NCBI GenBank assembly: GCA_964446115.1
Contig: CAYUNE010000037.1
Location: 1 to 64,000 of the forward strand
Direction of reading: 5' to 3'
Source: CAYUNE01 sp964446115
GTDB taxonomy: Bacteria > Desulfobacterota > Desulfobulbia > Desulfobulbales > Desulfobulbaceae
Length of the DNA: 64,000 nucleotides
The notes under the pieces were generated by a model. It made no database searches. It was not told the origin of the DNA and saw only the letters and a list, made by a program, of their open reading frames with translations. Each line of letters begins with the position of its first letter. Positions within the stretch are counted from its first letter, which is position 1. Of the stretch, positions 1 through 8,453 are shown in pieces. Position numbers and translations under genes: made by a program.

Positions 1-24
1 TTCTTTCACCCGTTCAGCCAACAT
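1..24 (-). CDS. 5' end of an unidentified gene, cut by the window edge
   Basis: Only the first eight codons are in the window (M-L-A-E-R-V-K-E, read leftwards). They are called a gene because a strong Shine-Dalgarno sequence, GGAGGTGG, lies a few bases upstream of the ATG on the minus strand. It is read in the same direction as the arn operon but is separated from arnT by about 345 bp. Nothing can be said about its function. Confidence 0.5.
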
Positions 25-369
25 GTTTTCCACCTCCAATAGATCATGTGTATGGGGTAATTCCTGCCCCGGCAGGCGGACAGGCAGGAGAACCCGGTTA
101 ATCCAGACCGTGAAGGCCCGTCGTATGGATGCCTGTTCCGGATAAACCCCAGTAGCAGGTCCCGGACATGTTCTGGATGGCTGAAGAGCTGCTTGTAACT
201 GTGATCATGCTTTGCCGATATTCAATCCCGCGTGCAAAATATTTTTCGTTTTCCGGATCAATTATTCCGATCGTCTTGTAATCAATCCATTATACAGGAA
301 AAACAAGCATTAATAAACAGCCTTTCTTGGGGTTCTGTAATTCTGGAGACGAAATACGGTCTTGCGGGG
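25..369. other. Intergenic region downstream of arnT
   Basis: These 345 bases separate the end of arnT from the start of the truncated gene at the left edge. Short open frames here run into arnT antisense and have no ribosome binding site. No clear hairpin with a U tract was seen for arnT, and no convincing promoter for the left-edge gene apart from its ribosome binding site. Confidence 0.5.
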
Positions 370-2049
370 TCAATGGTAGGAAAGAAAGAGAAATTTGCCC
401 ATGCTGTCCACGGTTGTGGGCAGGGGCAGGTGATGTCGCCAGCGGTCATATTCTTCATATTCGGCAATGAGGACCACCCGTCCTTGCTGTCTACTGATCA
501 GTTGCCCTGCCGCTTGCGGGCTCAGCAGGCGGCCGGCTTCATCCGCATAGCGAAGGCCGTAATCCAGTTCGCCGCCGCGTTCGATGAGCAGGATATCGTC
601 CCGTTTGGCATACCAGGGTACACTACGGGCTGTTTCCTCGCCGCTGAGGATGGTGCCGGCCCGGGCCAGGGCGGTTTTGTGTCGAGAGAGCAGTAGGCCG
701 GGAGCCTTGACGTCCAGGGTAGGTTTGGGCAGGGTGAAGTTTGTAATGAAGAGCAGCGCAGCCGGAGCCAGGCCGCAGAGGACGATTCCATGGTGAATAT
801 CGCGGCAACGGAGGGCAGCGATACAGATCAATACAGCGACGATCAGTCCGTTGATCAGCAGCAGCCACTTCCAGGATCTGATGAAGGGACGGAAGGGACC
901 AACAGCGGCCACCTGCACCAGCAGCAATCCGGCAATAAGCAGGACGAAAAAAAACAGCAGAGCCCTCAGGCCGGTGTTGAACAGTCTGGTTTTGCCGCCG
1001 TCCCAAAGCGATGCGGACAGGCCCAGGGAAAGAAGGATTGCCGTTGCCGGAAAACAGGGCAGGATATAAGTGAGCAGTTTGCCGTTGGAGGCGGAGAAAA
1101 AGAAGAAGGGAAAAAAAAGCCAGCACAGTGAGTAAAGCATCAATCTCTTTTCCGGACTTTGGGGTGCAGCCCGGTAACGCAGAAGTCCCGGAAGTACCGC
1201 CGGCACCATAAAGGTCCAGGGCAGCAGCATCGGCGGCAACACTGCCGAGAAATACCAGAAAGGTTCACGGTGCTGGGCGGAGTCGGACAGGAAGCGGTGT
1301 AAATGTTCGTGGAAGAAGAAATAGTTCCAGAAATCCGGCTCCCGCCCGTGGATGAGCAGGCTCCAAGGCAGGGCAAGCACAAGGGCGGCGGCCAGAGGCA
1401 GCGGCAGCATGCGGAAACAGTCGCGCCATCTGCGGGTCAGCGCCAGATATGGAGCCGCGGTGAGAGTCGGTACCGCAAAGGCGAGGAATCCTTTGGTCAG
1501 GAAGGCACACCCCGCAGCCAGACCGGCCACTCCAAGCCGGAGCCGCTCCCTGCCGCTGCCGGCCTTCTCTTCCGTGGCCAGAAAAAAGCTGATGAGGGTG
1601 GCGGTGAGAAAAAAGCTGAACAGGCTGTCAAGCACCGCAAAGGTGCCGACACCAACCACCCCCAGCGCGGTGAGCAGGACAAAGGGTGCAAAACGAAGCG
1701 GCGGTGGGTCACTCTTCCCCCGCCGGTCCCCCAAAAGCAGGAGCAGCAGCGCAGTGAAACCAGTGGCCAGGGCCGAGGGCAGCCGTACCCCAAAGTTGTT
1801 CTCGCCGACCACAAGGAGCGAAACGGCACTCACCCAGTAGCCCAGCACAGGTTTTTCAAAATAACGCACTCCGTTGATATGGGGAACGATCCAATCACCG
1901 CCGGCGATCATCTCCCGGGGAATTTCCGCATAACGCGTTTCATCGGGGATAAACAGGGGACGGGCCCCCAGCGGCAGCAGGTAAAGAAAGATGTAGACAA
2001 GGATGGACAGCCGGCCCGGACGGTGCGCAGAGGACAGGAAGGAAGGCAT
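370..2049 (-). CDS. arnT: ArnT-like undecaprenyl-phosphate aminoarabinose:lipid A transferase
   Basis: Inner-membrane GT-C glycosyltransferase of the ArnT/PMT family, expected to move 4-amino-4-deoxy-L-arabinose from undecaprenyl phosphate to lipid A on the periplasmic face. The 559-residue protein has about a dozen hydrophobic segments. The family signature sits in the first periplasmic loop, IPDETRYAEIPREM, where the Asp-Glu pair is typical of the active site. The start is the ATG at 2049: it has GGAGG five bases upstream and overlaps the arnD stop by one base (TGATG). A longer frame upstream would run into arnD. It is the last gene of arnBCADT, the same order as in enterobacteria. Some ArnT homologues use other sugar donors, but the full operon makes Ara4N by far the likeliest. 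Confidence 0.92.
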   Translation of the reverse strand: MPSFLSSAHRPGRLSILVYIFLYLLPLGARPLFIPDETRYAEIPREMIAGGDWIVPHINGVRYFEKPVLGYWVSAVSLLVVGENNFGVRLPSALATGFTALLLLLLGDRRGKSDPPPLRFAPFVLLTALGVVGVGTFAVLDSLFSFFLTATLISFFLATEEKAGSGRERLRLGVAGLAAGCAFLTKGFLAFAVPTLTAAPYLALTRRWRDCFRMLPLPLAAALVLALPWSLLIHGREPDFWNYFFFHEHLHRFLSDSAQHREPFWYFSAVLPPMLLPWTFMVPAVLPGLLRYRAAPQSPEKRLMLYSLCWLFFPFFFFSASNGKLLTYILPCFPATAILLSLGLSASLWDGGKTRLFNTGLRALLFFFVLLIAGLLLVQVAAVGPFRPFIRSWKWLLLINGLIVAVLICIAALRCRDIHHGIVLCGLAPAALLFITNFTLPKPTLDVKAPGLLLSRHKTALARAGTILSGEETARSVPWYAKRDDILLIERGGELDYGLRYADEAGRLLSPQAAGQLISRQQGRVVLIAEYEEYDRWRHHLPLPTTVDSMGKFLFLSYH

Positions 2050-2978
2050 CACCAACCTCCATCCCGGGGCGGCGGGAGCGGCCCCTGGCACGAGACCCAA
2101 CCCTGGCGACCGCTGATTTTGCAGCGGAGAAGAGCAGAGGTGGTGATGTCGTTTTCTTCCCTCCGTAACAGTTCGCCCAGGGGAACAAAGCAGATGCGTC
2201 GTTTTTCCGCTTGGTTGAGAAAATCCTGGAACAATGAAAAAAAAGCCATTCCCTCAACCTCAGCATGGATAGTGAGGACATTGAGTCGTCCCGGCCGGAA
2301 AAGATCAAGGAGATGATTGTTATAGGTATGCGGGGTGATGCCGCCGCGTCCCAGCAGTTCGTCGCAGGTCGGCAGGGTCGTCGGGATCTGTGGCGGCCGG
2401 AAGATCCGGCCCTCCAGATTCGGCAGGAAAATCGACCTGCCGCGACAATCGGAGCAGTAGAGAAGGTTACGGTCGCTACGGTCGGCCAGGGCGGCGGCCG
2501 TAATTCGCCAGGCCGGTGCTGCCATGCAGGTCACCGGTTGCTTCACCAGTTCCTGGAGCATTGTTAAAGCCCGGTGGGTGTCGAGGCCGATTTCCCGGGA
2601 CGTCAGCCGATGAATCCGCGTCTGCCAGCGGTGGTGATCCCAGCAGTGGAGGCCGATTTCATGGCCTGCTTTTACGCTCTTGCGGATCGATTCGGCCCCT
2701 TTCCGGCCGATGATCGGTCCCGGCCACAGGGTGCCTTTAAAAAGGATATCCGGACCATAGAGCGCCACCGCCCGGGTCCGGACCATTTTGGCGAAAAAGG
2801 CGGGGTGCAAAAGCCGCAACAGATGACGGCCCATGTTGTCCGGTCCCATGGAAAAGAAGAAAGTGGCACGGATGCCGTACCGCCTGAACAGGGCCAGGAG
2901 ATTTGCCGCCCCCATTCTGGTGCCGCGCAGGGTGTCAACGTCTACCCGCAGACCCGCGGTGATTGCTTTCTCCCGCAT
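2049..2978 (-). CDS. arnD: ArnD-like 4-deoxy-4-formamido-L-arabinose-phosphoundecaprenol deformylase
   Basis: Polysaccharide-deacetylase-fold enzyme expected to remove the formyl group from undecaprenyl-phosphate-linked Ara4FN before flipping. The start is set at the ATG at 2978, giving 309 residues and the ArnD-type N terminus LRVDVDTLRGTRMG, which carries the D-x-D metal-binding motif. A longer in-frame extension would overlap arnA. GLHCWDHHRWQ carries the conserved histidines of the NodB fold. It follows arnA by 11 bp and overlaps arnT by one base, so translation is probably coupled. The identification relies on both the motifs and the operon context. Confidence 0.92.
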   Translation of the reverse strand: MREKAITAGLRVDVDTLRGTRMGAANLLALFRRYGIRATFFFSMGPDNMGRHLLRLLHPAFFAKMVRTRAVALYGPDILFKGTLWPGPIIGRKGAESIRKSVKAGHEIGLHCWDHHRWQTRIHRLTSREIGLDTHRALTMLQELVKQPVTCMAAPAWRITAAALADRSDRNLLYCSDCRGRSIFLPNLEGRIFRPPQIPTTLPTCDELLGRGGITPHTYNNHLLDLFRPGRLNVLTIHAEVEGMAFFSLFQDFLNQAEKRRICFVPLGELLRREENDITTSALLRCKISGRQGWVSCQGPLPPPRDGGW

Positions 2979-2989
2979 GTAACCGCTTT

Positions 2990-5029
2990 TCACAAGGTTC
3001 GCATCTCGACGGCTTTTTTCCGTGCTGCTCCGGCGGCCGCTTTTTCGCCGGCGTATTCGATTGCCTGGCGCAGGAAAAAGTCCAGGGTTCTGGTGAGGGA
3101 GTCGCCAAAGGGAACCAGCGGTTCCCATCCCAGGATATTTTTTGCCAGGTGAATGGCGGGCCGGCGGTGCATGACATCCTCATAACCCGGTCCATAGAAG
3201 ACGCGACTCTCGATGGGGCTGATGCCTGCCAGGGGTGGAAAGTTGTCCCGCAGGGGGTGTTCCTGAAATGCAGTCATCAGGAGTTCGGCCAGGCTGCGGA
3301 TGCTGAACTCGTTGTCCGGGTTGCCGATGTTGAATATGCGGCCGTCGCAACGGCCGTCTTTATTTTCGATGATGCGAAAAAGACATTCGACCCCATCCTG
3401 GACATCCGTGAAACAGCGCTTCTGATCGCCGCCGTCCACCAGCCTGATGGGTGTGCCCTCCACCAGGTTGAGAATCAACTGGGTGATGACCCGGGAGCTG
3501 CCGATGCGCGCCGATTCCAGATTGTCCAGCCGTGGACCGATCCAGTTGAAGGGTCGAAACAGGGTGAATTGCAGGTCCCGACCAGCGCCGTAGGCCCAGA
3601 TCACCCGATCCAGCAGTTGTTTGCAGCAGGAGTAGATCCAGCGCTGCTTGCGGATCGGCCCCAGTACCAGGCGCGAATTTTCCTCGTCAAAGGTCTCCTC
3701 GCTGCACATACCGTAAACCTCGGAGGTGGATGGAAAGATGATCCTTTTTCCGTAGCTCACGCAGTAGCGGACGATACGCAGGTTTTCTTCAAAGTCCAGT
3801 TCAAAGACCCGCAGGGGATTACGAACATATTCCGCCGGGGTGGCAATGGCCACCAGGGGCAGGACGATATCGCATTTGCGGACATGGTACTCGATCCATT
3901 CCCGGTGTATGGCGATATCGCCTTCGCTGAAATGAAATCCCGGCCGGTCCAGGAGGCGGCGGATGGAACCGGTGTCCAGGTCCAGACCGTGGACCTCGTA
4001 GCGACCGGAGTCCAATAACCGTTCGCTTAGGTGATTACCGATGAAACCGTTTACTCCGAGGATGAGAACCCTTTTTTTTCTCTGCTTCCGGTGCGCCCGG
4101 CTTCGGTTTTCGGGGCCAAACTGCATGCCCGGTGCAAGCTTCAGCTCCTTGCCCAGTTGTTTGCCGGTCATGAACAGGCCGTCCGCCGGCTGGGCGGTAT
4201 CGATCCTGACGGCATCCCTGCCGCAGGCGATCACCAGAGGATCGGCGGAGAGGATCCGTCCCGGGCTCATGCCCGCCACCCCCGGGCGAACCGTCACCGA
4301 CCAGAAGAGACATTTGCGCCGTTCCAGATAGCTGAAGGCCCCGGGGTAGGGCCTGGTCACCGCCCGTACCAGATTGCGGACGGTTTCCGCGTCCCGGCGC
4401 CAGTCGATTTCACCGTCCGCTGGTGTACGGCCGCCGTAATAGGTTGCCCGGCGGTGATCCTGTGGCAAGCGCGGCGCGGTTCCCTGTTTGAGCGGAGGCA
4501 ACAGCTCATCGAGCAACCTGCCTGCCGCTGCGTTGAGTTTCTGGTGCAGGGTAAGGGCGGTTTCATTCTCGGAGATTTCCACCTGTCTCCAGCCGACAAT
4601 GTCGCCGTTGTCGGGTTTTGGGGTCATGTGATGCAGTGTCACTCCGGTTTTCCGCTCACCGTTGACAAGGACCCAGTTGACCGGACAGCGGCCGCGATAT
4701 TTCGGCAGCAGAGAGCCGTGCAGATTCAGGCAGCCCCGGGACGGGATGTCGAGTATCGCCGGGCCCACCATCTGCCGGTAGTATAAGGAGAAGATGAACT
4801 CCGGGGCAATGTCGCTTATCATCTTCACCCAGAGCGGATGGTTGATGTTGTCCGGAGCATAGACGGGCAGATCTTTGGCGGCGGCCGTTTCGGCCACCGA
4901 GGAAAACCAGAGCGTCTCATCGGGATCGTCACGGTGGGTGAAGACGGCACGGATATCGAAGCCGTGCGCCAGCAGTTTTTCAATGCCGCTGCAACCGATA
5001 TTGTGGTAGGCAAGAACGATTGTTTTCAT
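2990..5029 (-). CDS. arnA: ArnA bifunctional UDP-Ara4N formyltransferase / UDP-glucuronate decarboxylase
   Basis: Two-domain cytoplasmic enzyme of 679 residues, close to the usual length of about 660. The N-terminal half (about 1-300) is a methionyl-tRNA-formyltransferase-like domain with the catalytic N-x-H in LNLHGSLLPKYRGRCPVNW and the Asp in PDNGDIVG. The C-terminal half (about 315-665) is a short-chain dehydrogenase domain with the Rossmann motif GVNGFIGNHL, FPSTSEVYG and the Y-x3-K pair in YSCCKQ. Together they oxidatively decarboxylate UDP-glucuronate and formylate UDP-Ara4N. The ATG overlaps the arnC stop in an ATGA, implying translational coupling. Confidence 0.96.
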   Translation of the reverse strand: MKTIVLAYHNIGCSGIEKLLAHGFDIRAVFTHRDDPDETLWFSSVAETAAAKDLPVYAPDNINHPLWVKMISDIAPEFIFSLYYRQMVGPAILDIPSRGCLNLHGSLLPKYRGRCPVNWVLVNGERKTGVTLHHMTPKPDNGDIVGWRQVEISENETALTLHQKLNAAAGRLLDELLPPLKQGTAPRLPQDHRRATYYGGRTPADGEIDWRRDAETVRNLVRAVTRPYPGAFSYLERRKCLFWSVTVRPGVAGMSPGRILSADPLVIACGRDAVRIDTAQPADGLFMTGKQLGKELKLAPGMQFGPENRSRAHRKQRKKRVLILGVNGFIGNHLSERLLDSGRYEVHGLDLDTGSIRRLLDRPGFHFSEGDIAIHREWIEYHVRKCDIVLPLVAIATPAEYVRNPLRVFELDFEENLRIVRYCVSYGKRIIFPSTSEVYGMCSEETFDEENSRLVLGPIRKQRWIYSCCKQLLDRVIWAYGAGRDLQFTLFRPFNWIGPRLDNLESARIGSSRVITQLILNLVEGTPIRLVDGGDQKRCFTDVQDGVECLFRIIENKDGRCDGRIFNIGNPDNEFSIRSLAELLMTAFQEHPLRDNFPPLAGISPIESRVFYGPGYEDVMHRRPAIHLAKNILGWEPLVPFGDSLTRTLDFFLRQAIEYAGEKAAAGAARKKAVEMRTL

Positions 5030-6069
5030 GGATTTTCCATTGTTGTAAAGGGTCGGACGGCATCGTGATCTGTGGGCAACGAATCCTCCTCCCGGGCTGT
5101 GCGGAGAGTCACCATCCGTCCTCCGGCTTCCCTGCCGTGGATTTCCCGGATAACAAAACGGGGGCGACCGCGTACGTCACGGTAGATGCGGCCGATGTAC
5201 TCACCCAGAAGTCCCAGGCCGATGAGCTGAAACCCCAGAAAGAGAAAGAGCGCCGCAAAAAGGGTAAAGACCCCTTCCGCCGCCCAGGAGGCGCCCCGCA
5301 GCAGTCGCATGATCAGGAGAAACAGACCCAGGCCCATGCCGGCCAGGGCGGTGAGGCTGCCGATGATCGACAGCAGCCGCAGTGGAAAGGTCGACATGGA
5401 CGTCAACAGGTCAAACAGGAGAGAAATGAGTTTGTACAGAGAGTACTTGGATTCCCCCTGACGGCGCTGATCATGGGTAACTTCGATTTCATTGGTGGAG
5501 CGGGCAAAGGAATTGGCCAGCACCGGAATAAAGGTGGAGTGCTCCCGGCAGCAGAGCATGGCATCCACCACGCTGCGGCTGTACCCCCGCAACATGCAGC
5601 CGTAATCGTGCATCATTACACCGGTGGCGCTGCGTACCATGAAGTTGACCAGAGCGGAGGCGCCGCGCCGGAACAGGGTATCTCTGCGATTTGAGCGCAC
5701 CGTTCCCACAACATCGTAGCCCCTGTCCAGTTCACGGACCAAGCGGGGGATTTCCTCCGGCGGGTTTTGCAGATCTGCATCCAGAGTAATGACCGCCCGT
5801 CCGCGGCTGTGGATCAGTCCGGCAAAAACAGCTGCATGCTGACCGTAGTTGCGATTGAGGAGAACGGCTATGATTTCGGGAGAGTGGCGTTTAGCGGCCC
5901 GGCTGATAATTTCGTCGGATCCGTCACGGCTGCCGTCGTCGATGAGAATGATTTCGAAAGAGCGCCGGCAGCTCCGGCAAGCCGCCAGGCAGCGGTTGAT
6001 GAGTTCCGTCAGGCAGGCCGCCTCATTGTAGACGGGAATGACAACGGAAATGTCCCGGCTCCGGCTCAT
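5026..6069 (-). CDS. arnC: ArnC undecaprenyl-phosphate 4-deoxy-4-formamido-L-arabinose transferase
   Basis: Family 2 glycosyltransferase that should transfer Ara4FN from UDP to undecaprenyl phosphate at the inner membrane. The 347-residue protein begins at the ATG at 6069, inside an ATGA overlap with the arnB stop. The N-terminal catalytic domain shows VVIPVYNEA, LIDDGSRDGS and the metal-binding DADLQNPPEE; the acceptor motif reads QRRQGESKYS. Two hydrophobic segments near residues 225-310 anchor it in the membrane. GT2 dolichol-phosphate-type transferases are hard to separate by sequence alone, but the position between arnB and arnA decides the call. Confidence 0.94.
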   Translation of the reverse strand: MSRSRDISVVIPVYNEAACLTELINRCLAACRSCRRSFEIILIDDGSRDGSDEIISRAAKRHSPEIIAVLLNRNYGQHAAVFAGLIHSRGRAVITLDADLQNPPEEIPRLVRELDRGYDVVGTVRSNRRDTLFRRGASALVNFMVRSATGVMMHDYGCMLRGYSRSVVDAMLCCREHSTFIPVLANSFARSTNEIEVTHDQRRQGESKYSLYKLISLLFDLLTSMSTFPLRLLSIIGSLTALAGMGLGLFLLIMRLLRGASWAAEGVFTLFAALFLFLGFQLIGLGLLGEYIGRIYRDVRGRPRFVIREIHGREAGGRMVTLRTAREEDSLPTDHDAVRPFTTMENP

Positions 6070-7211
6070 GCCAGCACCTCCTTGATCGCCCCCACCACCC
6101 CAACGACATCCTCTGGATGCATGCCTGGAAAGAGGGGCAGGGAACAGAGGCGCTGGGAATTCCATTCCGTGGCCGGTAAGGTCCCGGCCACATGGGGCAT
6201 GGTGCGGCGGTAGTAATCCTGCAGATGTACGGCGGTGAAGTGGATGCCGGTGCCGATGCCGCGCCGCTTCAGTGCCTCCATGAAGCGGGCCCGCTCCATG
6301 CCCGCCTTTTCCGTGTCCAACCGAACGATGAACAGGTTCCAGGCGTGGCGGATATCCGGGGGCGGCACCGTAAGAGGCATGATCTCCTCCACTTCGGCCA
6401 GCAGCTCGTGATACCATCGGGCCAGTTCGGTTCTTTCGGCGATGAAACGGTCCAGTCGTTTGAGTTGCCCCAGGCCGAGGACGGCGGCGATATCGGTCAT
6501 GTTGTACTTGAATCCCGGTTCCAGTACCTGGGCCTGGGGGGCTCGGCCCTGTTGCAGCCGGTCATGGGCGTCGAGGCCCAGGCCGTGGAATTTCAGCCTC
6601 CTGACGCGGGTTGACAGCTCCGCATCGTCGGAGCAGAACATGCCGCCCTCACCGGTGGTCATGTTCTTGATGGGGTGAAAGGAAAAAATCGCGGTACCGC
6701 GCCGGCCGATTTTTTCGCCCCGATACTCCGTCCCTACAGCATGAGCGGCGTCTTCCACCAGAGGAATGCGGTGGTCGGCGGCCAGACAACGCAGAGGAGA
6801 GAGATCCAGAGCGCTCCCGGCGAAGTGAACTGGGATGATGAGCCTTGTTTTCTCTGTGATCAGGGGAGCGATCTCTTCGGCCCCTGCCATGAGTGTATGG
6901 CGATCCACATCGGTAAAGACCGGTACGGCGCCGCAGAGAACGATGAGGTTGACCGTGGAAACCCAGGTCATTGCCGGGGTGATCACTTCGTCGCCTGCAC
7001 CGATGTCTAGTGCTTTCAACAGCAGGTGCATGCCGGCTGTGGCGGAAGTAAGCGCCACCGCGGATTCCGCGCCGCAGTAGCTGCGGAAGCGTTTTTCAAA
7101 CTCGGCGGCAGCGGCTCCGGTGGTGATCCAGCCGCTGCGCAGCACCTCGCCTACGGCTTCGATCTCTTCCTCTCCGATGAATGGCCTGGAAAAGGGTAAA
7201 AATGAGTTCAT
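6066..7211 (-). CDS. arnB: ArnB UDP-Ara4O aminotransferase
   Basis: PLP-dependent aminotransferase of the DegT/DnrJ/EryC1 family, 381 residues, expected to convert UDP-4-keto-arabinose to UDP-Ara4N with glutamate as amino donor. It shows SGWITTG near the N terminus, the PLP-contacting VEDAAHAVG, and the Schiff-base lysine in FSFHPIKNMTTGEGG. It is the first gene of arnBCADT. Its start lies 55 bp downstream of a PmrA-like direct repeat on the minus strand, so it probably sets the regulation of the whole operon. Confidence 0.95.
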   Translation of the reverse strand: MNSFLPFSRPFIGEEEIEAVGEVLRSGWITTGAAAAEFEKRFRSYCGAESAVALTSATAGMHLLLKALDIGAGDEVITPAMTWVSTVNLIVLCGAVPVFTDVDRHTLMAGAEEIAPLITEKTRLIIPVHFAGSALDLSPLRCLAADHRIPLVEDAAHAVGTEYRGEKIGRRGTAIFSFHPIKNMTTGEGGMFCSDDAELSTRVRRLKFHGLGLDAHDRLQQGRAPQAQVLEPGFKYNMTDIAAVLGLGQLKRLDRFIAERTELARWYHELLAEVEEIMPLTVPPPDIRHAWNLFIVRLDTEKAGMERARFMEALKRRGIGTGIHFTAVHLQDYYRRTMPHVAGTLPATEWNSQRLCSLPLFPGMHPEDVVGVVGAIKEVLA

Positions 7212-7265
7212 TATTTTTTCGGGTGATGGTAACGATGCCCTTTAGGTGCTGCTTACCACAGCCTC

Positions 7266-7319
7266 CATGAAGAAATGATGAAGAGGATGGCCCTTCCGGT
7301 TCTTCATCATTTCTTCATG
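7266..7319. promoter_or_regulatory. Mirror-image pair of PmrA-like boxes between divergent arn units
   Basis: A perfect 19-bp inverted repeat (7266-7284 and 7301-7319) is separated by 16 bases. Each arm contains two CTTCAT hexamers 11 bp apart, at 7302 and 7313 on the plus strand and as ATGAAG at 7267 and 7278 for the minus strand. Direct hexamers with 11-bp periodicity are the known binding pattern of OmpR-family regulators, and CTTCAT-N5-CTTCAT differs from the PmrA box CTTAAT-N5-CTTAAT at one position per half-site. A -10-like TAGAGT lies ten bases past the rightward box (7329-7334). Each box points towards one of the two divergent units. Binding by the regulator encoded at 7752 is inference. 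Confidence 0.7.
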
Positions 7320-7353
7320 ATTTGCCGGTAGAGTGGGATGAAGGGAGAGATGT

Positions 7354-7728
7354 ATGAACAGGTATCTGCCGTTGATCATATTCGGGGTGTTGCTCAATGC
7401 CGCGGCCCAGCTGGCCCTGAAACAGGGAATGCGCCATATCGGCTCCTTCAGCTTCAGCCGCGGCGGCGAATTGGCCGGGGCTGCGCTGGCCGCTGCAACG
7501 AACCCCTTTGTCCTGGCCGGGCTGGGATGTTACCTGATCAGCGTGGTGGTGTGGCTTCTGGTTCTCTCCCGGGTCGAAGTCAGTTTCGCCTATCCGCTTC
7601 TCTCCATCGGCTATATCGTCACTGCGTTGGCGGCACGCTTCTGGTTTCATGAAAATCTGGATTTTAACCGCTGGTGCGGTATCGGAGTGATCTGCCTGGG
7701 TGTCTGGTTGATCACCAGGAGTGGTTAG
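7354..7728 (+). CDS. ArnE-like small multidrug resistance family flippase subunit
   Basis: Small membrane protein of 124 residues with four hydrophobic segments and the EamA/SMR pattern LNAAAQLALKQGM near the N terminus, as in ArnE and ArnF. In enterobacteria ArnE and ArnF together flip undecaprenyl-phosphate-Ara4N to the periplasm. Here a single gene of this type is present, divergent from arnBCADT and leading the two-component system, so it may work as a homodimer or with a partner elsewhere. The start ATG follows a GGGAGAGA ribosome binding site. The function is inferred from context plus fold, since SMR proteins are diverse. Confidence 0.8.
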   Translation: MNRYLPLIIFGVLLNAAAQLALKQGMRHIGSFSFSRGGELAGAALAAATNPFVLAGLGCYLISVVVWLLVLSRVEVSFAYPLLSIGYIVTALAARFWFHENLDFNRWCGIGVICLGVWLITRSG

Positions 7729-7751
7729 GTGTTTTGCCGTGGAGAGGAAAG

Positions 7752-8453
7752 ATGAGGATCCTGGTCGTTGATGACGAACCGGCGCTTTTGGAACAGATCA
7801 GCAGAGTACTGCGTCAGCAGAACTATACCATTGACAGTGCCGCGGACGGAGAAGAGGCTCTGGAGCGACTGTTTACCGATCCCTACGACCTGGTCCTTCT
7901 GGATATCATGCTTCCCGGCAGGGACGGCTTTTCGGTACTTGCCGAGATGCGCGCCGAAAAGATATCCACGCCGGTGCTCATGCTCACCGCCCGCGGCGAG
8001 GTTGAAGACCGGGTTCGCGGACTCGATCTCGGTGCCGACGACTATCTGTCCAAACCCTTTTCCATCGCCGAACTGCTCGCCCGCATACGGGCCCTGCTGC
8101 GTCGGGCCGAAAATCATACCAGCGCCGTTCTCTCCAGTGGAGAGGTTAGGCTTGACACCGCCACCCGGGAGGTCTTCCGGGGAGAGCAACCAGTGAAGTT
8201 GACCCCGCGTGAATTTTCCATCCTCGAATTTCTGCTCTACAACAAGAACCGTGCCGTCTCCCGTTTCACCATGGCGGAACATGTCTGGGGAGATGAATTC
8301 GATCCCTTTATCATGTCGAACAATATCGACGTCCATGTCAAGAATCTGCGACGCAAGCTCAGCGACGGCGGCGGCACGATCATCACAACGGTCCGCGGGG
8401 TGGGCTATATGATCAGGGAAGAGGAGGGTAGATGCGAATCCGCACTAAAATAA
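7752..8453 (+). CDS. OmpR/PhoB-family response regulator, PmrA-like
   Basis: A 233-residue DNA-binding response regulator. The receiver domain (about 1-115) has the acidic pair D7-D8, the phosphorylatable D51 in LLDIMLPG, the conserved T in LTARG and the lysine in LSKPFS. A winged-helix output domain follows (about 128-225) with LTPREFSILEFL and the recognition helix region NIDVHVKNLRRKL. The ATG at 7752 is chosen because it begins the canonical receiver strand, with a purine-rich GGAGAGGAAAG just upstream. It overlaps the kinase gene by 22 bp. Adjacent arn genes and the CTTCAT repeats suggest that it controls lipid A modification, analogous to PmrA. Confidence 0.93.
   Translation: MRILVVDDEPALLEQISRVLRQQNYTIDSAADGEEALERLFTDPYDLVLLDIMLPGRDGFSVLAEMRAEKISTPVLMLTARGEVEDRVRGLDLGADDYLSKPFSIAELLARIRALLRRAENHTSAVLSSGEVRLDTATREVFRGEQPVKLTPREFSILEFLLYNKNRAVSRFTMAEHVWGDEFDPFIMSNNIDVHVKNLRRKLSDGGGTIITTVRGVGYMIREEEGRCESALK

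Noticed and set aside
370..7211. arn operon as a recent plasmid- or transposon-borne acquisition
   Set aside because: No insertion sequences, integrase, att-like repeats or sharp composition change border it; transfer, if any, is old.
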